NCBI GenBank assembly: GCA_017623815.1
Contig: JAGAOK010000074.1
Span: forward strand, 1-37,991
Reading direction: 5' to 3'
From: Lachnospiraceae bacterium
Lineage (GTDB): Bacteria; Bacillota; Clostridia; Lachnospirales; Lachnospiraceae
Length of the DNA stretch: 37,991 nt
Positions 16,097 through 22,257 of this stretch are shown here, piece by piece (the stretch's first letter is position 1; each line of letters starts with the position of its first letter). A program made the translations under genes and the position numbers. The notes under the pieces were generated by a model, which made no database searches, was not told the origin of the DNA, and was given only the letters and a program-made list of their open reading frames with translations.

Positions 16097-16110
16097 GGGC
16101 TTTTGTTGTT
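16078..16110. terminator. terminator at the end of the fla/che operon
   Basis: A perfect stem AAAAGCCC/GGGCTTTT (16080-16087/16097-16104) closes a 9-nt loop. On the minus strand it ends in a T-run (complement of 16078-16083), about 40 bp after the stop of the MltG-like gene. Plus-strand T-rich sequence follows too, so it may act both ways. Confidence 0.8.
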
Positions 16111-16143
16111 TTTTTCACATTTTTTCCATTATATACCATGCTC

Positions 16144-16737
16144 TTACGGACGAGATGTAATAATCTTTGCAATTTCTTCTTCGCTTGCACCGACCGGAAT
16201 CGTATGCTTCCCTGTGCAAATACGTTTATCATACCCTTTGCTGCACAAATATTTATCATACGACTTTGCATCCGCGACCAGTCCTGCCTCTGCAAGTTTC
16301 CTTGCCACCGTCTGAGAACCGTCGCCGCCCTGCACGGTAATCTGCACTGTCTCTGCAGGCGCCTCTTCCTGCGTATCACTCTCTTCCCCACCGGATGTTT
16401 CTTCTATCTCTTCCCTCTCCGGTTCTTCTACCGATTCCGGTTCTTCTGTATCCTCTTTTGTAACCGTTTCTTCTGATACAACATCTTCTGATTCCGGCTC
16501 GTTCACCAAAAGTTCTTTCTCCACTGCATTCTGCGAAACAGCTTCCGGTTCTTTTTCCGGAACACTTTCCGAAAGAACCGTGGACTCATATTTTCTCTCC
16601 ATTCCAAGAGCCTCTGCTCTTGTCATAATCTCATCATCTGTAAGTTTTTCCGTCTTTCCGTCAATCGTCACGCCCATCAATATCGCCGTGACCAAAATGC
16701 CGATCCCAAGACCTCTCATATAATATCTAAGTTTCAT
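16144..16737 (-). CDS. membrane protein with MltG/YceG-like LysM-type domain, no lytic domain
   Basis: One N-terminal helix (about residues 8-25) is followed by a Glu/Ser/Pro-rich spacer (about 60-135). The C-terminal segment, about 140-197 (SQTVARKLAEAGLV, then GKHTIPVGASEEEIAKII), resembles the LysM-like N-terminal domain of the endolytic transglycosylase MltG. The catalytic domain is absent, so it is probably a glycan-binding or positioning factor, not an enzyme. Two Cys lie in YLCSKGYDKRIC. I chose the ATG at 16737 because AGGGG is 8 nt upstream; a GTG at 16743 is too close to it. It follows the DUF6115-like gene by 2 bp and is the last gene before the operon terminator. Confidence 0.75.
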   Translation of the reverse strand: MKLRYYMRGLGIGILVTAILMGVTIDGKTEKLTDDEIMTRAEALGMERKYESTVLSESVPEKEPEAVSQNAVEKELLVNEPESEDVVSEETVTKEDTEEPESVEEPEREEIEETSGGEESDTQEEAPAETVQITVQGGDGSQTVARKLAEAGLVADAKSYDKYLCSKGYDKRICTGKHTIPVGASEEEIAKIITSRP

Positions 16738-16739
16738 TT

Positions 16740-17510
16740 TCACATCCCCTTGAACAGATCAATGACCAGTTTTACTTCTCCGACACCAAGTCCGAGTTCC
16801 TTTGCGATTGCCATGTTGCTCTTTCCTTTTTGGTGCAACTGCAATATTCTTTCATTGTTATTGTCTGATGTTCCCTGCGCAGAATCAAACTGAAGGGAGA
16901 TATTTGACACTTCTGTTTTTGTTGTCTTTTTTTCCACAGTTTTTTGCGCCTTCTTTTTCTCCGTCTTCTCCGGTTTTTCCGCTTCTGCAGCCGAAGCCGC
17001 CTGTTGTAGTTTCTCAAGACCGGAAATTTCCATCGGTTTGAACGCTACATCCAGCGCCTGCGCCGCTTCTGACACTTCTTTCTTTACAATATCCGCTTCC
17101 TGCAGCGCCTCATTTGCCTCTTTTACCGCCTTATTGACTTCGGTGGCCGTTTCTTTGATATTCTCATGCTTGTCATTTAGCATATCATAAAGAAACAGTA
17201 CCTCCTCGTGACTTTTGTGAATGTCTGTCAGTACCGTTTCTGTATATTCTGATATTGCTGATAACTTTTCATTTGTGATTCGTTCCAGTGCACGCTCTGT
17301 TTTCTCCATGGAATAAGATACAGTCTCTTCCATCGTATCCTCTACCTGTCCGCGAACACTTTTCACTTCCTCTTTTAACATTTCCCGGATCTGCTCCTGT
17401 GTCAGTCCTTTGTCCACTTCGTCCATTTCACTTTTTGTTTCCGGAACAATAAAACTTCCAATGAAAATAAGTGCTCCGAGAACCAATAATATTATTTCAA
17501 GTGTTGTCAT
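16740..17510 (-). CDS. DUF6115-like coiled-coil membrane protein, SwrB position
   Basis: One N-terminal helix (about residues 3-22) anchors a long charged coiled-coil region (about 30-170), a Lys/Thr/Ala-rich linker, and a short helix-turn-helix-like C-terminus beginning RILQLHQKGKSNMAIAKELG. This layout is that of the DUF6115 family. In B. subtilis the gene just after sigD, swrB, also encodes a single-pass protein with a similar short C-terminal segment and promotes flagellar basal-body maturation. Position and layout suggest a related role, but I cannot show homology without an alignment. GGAAGAAG precedes the ATG at 17510. It ends 2 bp before the MltG-like gene. Confidence 0.8.
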   Translation of the reverse strand: MTTLEIILLVLGALIFIGSFIVPETKSEMDEVDKGLTQEQIREMLKEEVKSVRGQVEDTMEETVSYSMEKTERALERITNEKLSAISEYTETVLTDIHKSHEEVLFLYDMLNDKHENIKETATEVNKAVKEANEALQEADIVKKEVSEAAQALDVAFKPMEISGLEKLQQAASAAEAEKPEKTEKKKAQKTVEKKTTKTEVSNISLQFDSAQGTSDNNNERILQLHQKGKSNMAIAKELGLGVGEVKLVIDLFKGM

Positions 17511-17552
17511 TCTTCTTCCTCTCCAAGCCTGTCATGTCCTGTTTTCCGTCTA

Positions 17553-17870
17553 TCAGATTGAAAAATCAAACCCCTGAGGGCTCTTGCGAATCACTCTGCC
17601 ATCCGAATCTGCCTCAGTCTGTCTTCGGTTGCGTCCGCCATCCCCCTGATATTCATTCTTTCCCTTTTCTTTTGCATCCTGCCTGCGCTGGTAGGTATCT
17701 GTCTCATCTGACTCTTTTACCTTGGTCAGCTTCTTTTCAATATTTTTATGCATGGCATTTTGAAACACCGCCTGATCCATCACAGGTTTCATATTTTCAT
17801 TTTGTTTTATCGGCGTATAATCCTGTGTTCTGGTCATAACGCCATTTAATTGCATTGGTCCGATTGCCAT
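17553..17870 (-). CDS. small hydrophilic protein of unknown function
   Basis: At 105 residues it has no membrane segment or signal. It starts MAIGPMQLNGVMTRTQDY. The middle is Lys/Glu-rich and probably helical (about 35-60), followed by a basic, Gly/Arg/Asp-rich stretch (RRQDAKEKGKNEYQGDGG) and a hydrophobic tail ending GFDFSI. AGGAG lies about 9 nt before the ATG at 17870, and the gap from the FapA-like gene is 15 bp, so it is surely expressed with the operon. Similar short proteins with a GFD-type tail may occur beside sigD in other Clostridia, but that is from memory and unchecked. No function can be assigned. Confidence 0.8.
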   Translation of the reverse strand: MAIGPMQLNGVMTRTQDYTPIKQNENMKPVMDQAVFQNAMHKNIEKKLTKVKESDETDTYQRRQDAKEKGKNEYQGDGGRNRRQTEADSDGRVIRKSPQGFDFSI

Positions 17871-17885
17871 AACCTACTTCTCCTT

Positions 17886-19478
17886 TTACAGTGAACGAAT
17901 TTTAACTTCACCATGCTCATCTACAAATTTACTGTACTGCACATTTCCTTTTAATGTCAGAGAATCTTCTCCGATGACAATTTTCGTTCCTGCATAAGCG
18001 GTATCCCGCACACATACGCATGCTTCTGTCCGATGCGCCAGCATCCCATCCAATTCATCAAACTCTGCATTTCCTGCATCCATCTGCTCCTGCAACTGCT
18101 GACTGAGTTGCATCAGCGAACGTACATACTGCATCTGCTCCGGTGGGAGTTTTGCCCCCGACTTAATCTTGGCTGCCGCACCGGTAAGCGTTGTCTGAAT
18201 CTGCGTATATTTTTTACTTATTTCCGCCATTTCTCTCTGCAGTTCTACATATCTCATTTTCTGCTGCGGATCCACACCAACTTCCACCAGCGTATCCGCT
18301 CCCATGGCAGAACCGAGCAATTTACACTCTACTTTCTCGGTTGCACGAACGCTTCCCCCCGCAATGAATCCGCGCTTGCCGTCAACCGTCACCTGCGTTC
18401 CCGCACTGACTTTACTGTGCATAATAGAGTTAGCTTCCACGAAAGTACCCGCTTCTATTGTGGCATTTTCTACATATTTGGCAACCACACTTCCGCCTGC
18501 TTTTAATATACCCTTACCCATACCATTCATTCCCCTGGCAATGATAATATCTCCTCCTGCAGTAATGGAAGCACCTTCTACTACACCTCTTACTTCCACA
18601 CTTCCGGTCGCCACAATACTAAATCCTGCCTGCACATTTCCGGATACGATTACACTTCCCTCCGACGTAATATTTCCCGTCGCTGTACCGACATTCTCTA
18701 CTTCGTAAATATCTGACACAACCACTTTATCCACGTCCAGCATAACATGACCATTGATCATGGAACGGAGTTCCGTTTTATCCTCAGAAATCTCAATCTT
18801 ATCTCCGTATTTTAACACCAGATGCTTCACCTCTCTGGCTTTTATTCTCTCGCCAAAAACATTAACACCCTGATTTCCACGATCTTCCGGCGTAAGCTTT
18901 GCTAAAAGATCTCCCTGTTTACAATGGTTGATTGTATTCAAATTAAAAAAGTCGACCGAACCATCTTCCAAACGTGTCGGACGAGCCTGACGGTCTGTAT
19001 TAAAAAAGTACTCAATGCTTGCATCGCTTCCGTGTCGCGGTTCCAACCCCTTTGCAATCAAGACATCCGTACAATACTCACGCTTTTCTAAAAATGTTTT
19101 TATTGCTGCTTCATTGATTCCGAATTTTACACCTTTCATTGCAAGATCACTGATTATGTCTGCTTTCTGTAAATTACTTCCGCCATTTCCCGCCGGCACA
19201 AAACGCGCAATCGCTGTCATTTTATCATCCGATACTTTTAAGAAAAACATCTCATTTTCCGGTAATTTATGCGGAACCGGCAACATTATAATAGACGGCT
19301 CGGTTCCAAGCCGCTGAATCGCCTGATATATCTCTTTTACATCATACTGACTGATTCTTTTCATCTGCAGATAAGCAACCACTTCGTTGATATCAATACA
19401 CGCTCCCCCATCCGTTGCCGGTATCAATTCCAAACCAGTACCCATCTGTGTTGTTATCAATCGAAAATATGAGTTCAT
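17886..19478 (-). CDS. FapA (DUF342) family protein
   Basis: A 530-residue protein of the DUF342/FapA family. The N-terminal half holds the conserved DUF342 core (RQARPTRLEDGSVDF, GDLLAKLTPEDRGNQGVNVFG and KAREVKHLVLKYG). The middle, about 245-380, is a Gly/Val/Ile-rich right-handed beta-helix (SEGSVIVSGNVQAG, then ITAGGDIIIARGMNGMGKG and GTFVEANSIMHSKV). A coiled coil follows at about 400-470 (YVELQREMAEISKKY). Family members often lie in flagellar or polar gene clusters; in Vibrio, FapA affects polar flagellar assembly through the PTS-linked HubP pathway. GGAGG precedes ATG 19478, and it lies 34 bp after sigD. No catalytic motif was seen. Confidence 0.88.
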   Translation of the reverse strand: MNSYFRLITTQMGTGLELIPATDGGACIDINEVVAYLQMKRISQYDVKEIYQAIQRLGTEPSIIMLPVPHKLPENEMFFLKVSDDKMTAIARFVPAGNGGSNLQKADIISDLAMKGVKFGINEAAIKTFLEKREYCTDVLIAKGLEPRHGSDASIEYFFNTDRQARPTRLEDGSVDFFNLNTINHCKQGDLLAKLTPEDRGNQGVNVFGERIKAREVKHLVLKYGDKIEISEDKTELRSMINGHVMLDVDKVVVSDIYEVENVGTATGNITSEGSVIVSGNVQAGFSIVATGSVEVRGVVEGASITAGGDIIIARGMNGMGKGILKAGGSVVAKYVENATIEAGTFVEANSIMHSKVSAGTQVTVDGKRGFIAGGSVRATEKVECKLLGSAMGADTLVEVGVDPQQKMRYVELQREMAEISKKYTQIQTTLTGAAAKIKSGAKLPPEQMQYVRSLMQLSQQLQEQMDAGNAEFDELDGMLAHRTEACVCVRDTAYAGTKIVIGEDSLTLKGNVQYSKFVDEHGEVKIRSL

Positions 19479-19512
19479 AATTCCTCCGTTCTATTACACC
19501 TGTAATCCCCAA

Positions 19513-20286
19513 TTACAATGACTCGTGTAAAATCCCCATGTATTTGCCCAGCTTCGTTTTCATCTTTGACAATGCCTTTGTATGCAGCTGAGAAACACGT
19601 GATTCCGACACTTCTAAAATGTTACTGATTTCTTTTAATGTCAATTCTTCATAATAATACAGCAGAATGACCTTTTTCTCTTTTTCCGTTAAAAGTTCAA
19701 GTGCTGCCATCAGCATTTCCTTAAGTTCATGCTTCTCCATCACTTTTTCCGGTTGTTCAAAATGCGAGGAAACCCTCACTCTGTCATTTGAAATGTCACT
19801 TCCCTGCTCCATATATTCATTCAGGGAAACCACACCGGTTATTTTCATCTGAGACTGCCACTCTGTGTATTCCTCATCGGAAATACCGAGCCCCAAAGCA
19901 ATTTCTTCGTCCGTTGCCGGTCTGCCCGTCTCCTGCTCCACCTGACGCATTACCGCCTCAATCTGCTTCTGCTTCTGGCGAATCGTTCTCGGAATCCAAT
20001 CCATTTTACGAATCTGATCCAGAATCGATCCCCTGATACGAAGGCTGGCATATGTCTCAAATTTCACTTCCTTCATGGAATCAAATTTATCAATCGCATC
20101 GATCAAACCGAAAATCCCGTATCCAACCAGATCATCAAACTCCACATTATTGCCGAGGTACATACCCAGTCGTCCTGCCACCACTTTCACAAGCGGTGCA
20201 TACTCCAAAATAATTTTTTCTCGGATCTCCGGACTTTTGGTTCGCGCGTAATCCACCCATAAACGCTTTCTAGCCGCTTCATCCAT
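19513..20286 (-). CDS. sigD: flagellar sigma factor, sigma-28/sigma-D family
   Basis: Directs RNA polymerase to late flagellar, motor and chemotaxis promoters. The 257-residue protein shows region 2 (LGNNVEFDDLVGYGIFGLIDAIDKFD, region 2.1-2.2, continuing to ASLRIRGSILDQIRKMDWIPR), region 3 (ATDEEIALGLGISDEEY) and region 4 (LTEKEKKVILLYYYEELTLKEI, ending in the HTH LEVSESRVSQLHTKAL). GGGAGG lies upstream of ATG 20286. Its place after cheC-cheD matches B. subtilis sigD. Being late in a long operon, its level should depend on transcription of the whole operon, as known for B. subtilis. No FlgM anti-sigma gene is in this window. Confidence 0.96.
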   Translation of the reverse strand: MDEAARKRLWVDYARTKSPEIREKIILEYAPLVKVVAGRLGMYLGNNVEFDDLVGYGIFGLIDAIDKFDSMKEVKFETYASLRIRGSILDQIRKMDWIPRTIRQKQKQIEAVMRQVEQETGRPATDEEIALGLGISDEEYTEWQSQMKITGVVSLNEYMEQGSDISNDRVRVSSHFEQPEKVMEKHELKEMLMAALELLTEKEKKVILLYYYEELTLKEISNILEVSESRVSQLHTKALSKMKTKLGKYMGILHESL

Positions 20287-20320
20287 AATGGTACCCTCCC
20301 ATTATTTTCCGCTCCGGTAA

Positions 20321-20596
20321 CTACTTTTTCTCAATCACAGAGCCATCCTCATCACCCTGTTCTTCTTCCGGATCTTCCTGTTCTTTTTCATTCTCAGATT
20401 CATCCTCCGACTTCGAAGGCAAACAATACTTATCCAAAATTTTTTTCACAAGAAGTCCAAGAATATAAAACACAAAAAAAACAATCAGAATTGTTACTAA
20501 CGTCACGCTCAGATCATACTTGTTTACATACATAACAATGCTTGTAACAAGCGCTGCCACCAGCATGACAATGACCGGTATATTCTTTGTTTTCAT
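20321..20596 (-). CDS. small two-helix membrane protein of unknown function
   Basis: Of 91 residues, two hydrophobic helices (about 6-24 and 30-54) are separated by a short charged turn, then comes a cytosolic or external tail (about 60-91) dominated by Glu and Asp. A weak AAGTGAG-type RBS precedes ATG 20596. It lies between cheD (37 bp) and sigD (34 bp) on the same strand, where B. subtilis has no gene. I do not recognise a family. The small size, two helices and acidic tail would suit an accessory or adaptor protein, but no function is supported. Confidence 0.75.
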   Translation of the reverse strand: MKTKNIPVIVMLVAALVTSIVMYVNKYDLSVTLVTILIVFFVFYILGLLVKKILDKYCLPSKSEDESENEKEQEDPEEEQGDEDGSVIEKK

Positions 20597-20633
20597 ACTA
20601 TTCTCACTTTATGTAAATCAATTGTTATACACA

Positions 20634-21119
20634 TCAGATGGTATATAATTCTTTTCCTACAGCACGAATTAAAAATTCTCCGTTTTCCGGTGAGAAAACC
20701 ACCGTTCTTCCGTAATTTTCTCCTGTATCCTGCGCCAGAATCGGTATCCCGAGTTCCTTTAATTTTGCCTTTGACGCCTCGACATTCCGCTCTCCGACTC
20801 TGACAAGATTTGAGTTATTCTGAAACGCAAACATCTGTGCACCACCTGCGATTTTTGCAACCAGACGCCTTCTGGCTCCTCCGGCTTTCACAATGCACCT
20901 AACCAGTTCTTCAATACCGGTATCTGCAAATTTCGCTATATTTGAATTTTCTTTTATCTGTGTACTGTCAGGAAGCATGATATGTGCCAATCCACCGATT
21001 CCCGTTTCCGGGTCACGTATTGCAATTCCGACACAGGAGCCAAGTCCCAGAGTCGTAACTTTATCCGGACTGATACAAACCTTTAAATCTGCCATTCCAA
21101 CTTTAATCACTTCACTCAT
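20634..21119 (-). CDS. cheD: chemoreceptor glutamine deamidase CheD
   Basis: Deamidates receptor glutamines and, in Bacillus/Thermotoga-type systems, binds CheC to raise its CheY-P phosphatase activity. The catalytic motif LGLGSCVGIAIRDPE carries C29, with H46 in GGLAHIMLP. The C-terminal part (GENYGRTVVFSPENGEFLIRA) is typical. The 161-residue length is normal. It follows cheC by 24 bp, the usual cheC-cheD pairing. The RBS is weak and indirect, and the ATG at 21119 is supported mainly by family length. Confidence 0.96.
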   Translation of the reverse strand: MSEVIKVGMADLKVCISPDKVTTLGLGSCVGIAIRDPETGIGGLAHIMLPDSTQIKENSNIAKFADTGIEELVRCIVKAGGARRRLVAKIAGGAQMFAFQNNSNLVRVGERNVEASKAKLKELGIPILAQDTGENYGRTVVFSPENGEFLIRAVGKELYTI

Positions 21120-21143
21120 TACGTTACCTGTTATCCTTCCGGG

Positions 21144-21761
21144 TTAATTGATTCCTAATGATCCCAAAATCTTATCATACGAATCCAGATCCGGTACAAG
21201 AATAAAAAATCCGTCCAGTGTCAAATCGTCCGTAAACTGCGTCTGTATCAACAATATCTTGTCTCCGAGTTCCCCGAATTCAATCGCCGGAACACTGAGG
21301 ATTGCACCGGCCATGTCAATGCTGATGGCCGGTACAGAAGGAATAATTTTCATATTGGTCAGCATCGAAAGCGAATTCAGATATGCACCGGTAATAATAT
21401 TACCGATTTCTTTTAACGCTGACAATTCCATTTCACCAAGCGAGCCGTCGGATGTCGCAGGCATTCCCATAAGTTTTGCTACCAGTTCCCGGGCGGATTG
21501 CTCATTAAGCAAAAACATAATACTTCCGGTAATATCCCCCTCTACAAGAAGATATATTCCCGCCATAATCTGTTCTTCACCGCCCATGACTGCTCCGACT
21601 TCCCTGAAATCGAGCAATTTCACCTGTGGAACTTTCATATCTACTTTACATCCCAACATCTGGGCAAGAGCTGTTGTTGCATTGCCTGCTCCGATATTTC
21701 CAAGTTCTTTGAGAATATCAAAATATTGCTGGGAAACATGATTCAAATCAAACTTACTCAT
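21144..21761 (-). CDS. cheC: CheY-P phosphatase CheC
   Basis: Dephosphorylates CheY-P as part of the adaptation system of Firmicutes. Two phosphatase half-sites of the E-x2-N type are present: ILKELGNIGAGNATTAL (E19, N22) and LKEIGNIITGAYLNSL near 115-130. The protein has 205 residues, as expected. AAGGAG precedes ATG 21761. It pairs with cheD immediately downstream and shares its fold with the FliY and FliM middle domains encoded upstream. Confidence 0.96.
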   Translation of the reverse strand: MSKFDLNHVSQQYFDILKELGNIGAGNATTALAQMLGCKVDMKVPQVKLLDFREVGAVMGGEEQIMAGIYLLVEGDITGSIMFLLNEQSARELVAKLMGMPATSDGSLGEMELSALKEIGNIITGAYLNSLSMLTNMKIIPSVPAISIDMAGAILSVPAIEFGELGDKILLIQTQFTDDLTLDGFFILVPDLDSYDKILGSLGIN

Positions 21762-21786
21762 CCGGTGCTGCTCCTTCTATTTTGTC

Positions 21787-22242
21787 TTATGCCTCTTTTT
21801 CCGCAAATGTACCCGGAATATCCAAAAGAGAAATCAAACCATCCCTTTCTTTTCCGACACCGCTCACAAAATTTGCTCTCGGATCCTTAGAATCATATGC
21901 AACTTTTTCAATCATCGCATGTTCCAATGTCACCACTTCTTTTACTTCATCCACGAGCACACCGATACATTCGTTACTCTCTAACTTGATAATGATGATA
22001 CGTGTCGCTTTCGTGATCACATCTTCTTCCAGTCCCATTTTTAATCTCAGACTGATTACCGGAATTACTTCACCACGCAGATTGATTACACCCTTGATAT
22101 AGCTTTGCACCTTCGGTACTCTTGTGATGCGCTGCATACGCACGATATTATCTACATATTTGATATCAACCCCGTACTGCTCATCGCCGTATTTTACAAC
22201 AATAAACTGGGTAGTTTCATATTGTTCTCTGATCTCGTTCAT
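21787..22242 (-). CDS. cheW: chemotaxis coupling protein CheW
   Basis: Links chemoreceptors to the CheA kinase in the membrane-proximal array. It is a single SH3-like CheW domain of 151 residues: QFIVVKYGDEQYGVDIKYVDNI at the start, then GVINLRGEVIPVISLRLKMG with the conserved NLRG motif, and GVLVDEVKEVV. GGGAGG lies upstream of ATG 22242. It follows cheA by 15 bp, so kinase and adaptor are made together. Confidence 0.97.
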   Translation of the reverse strand: MNEIREQYETTQFIVVKYGDEQYGVDIKYVDNIVRMQRITRVPKVQSYIKGVINLRGEVIPVISLRLKMGLEEDVITKATRIIIIKLESNECIGVLVDEVKEVVTLEHAMIEKVAYDSKDPRANFVSGVGKERDGLISLLDIPGTFAEKEA

Positions 22243-22257
22243 AGCTGCCTCCCTCTA

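Noticed and set aside
21148-21741. 197-codon plus-strand open frame
   Set aside because: It is the antisense shadow of cheC with almost the same extent. The Ser/Pro/Ile-rich translation is typical of reverse-complement frames.
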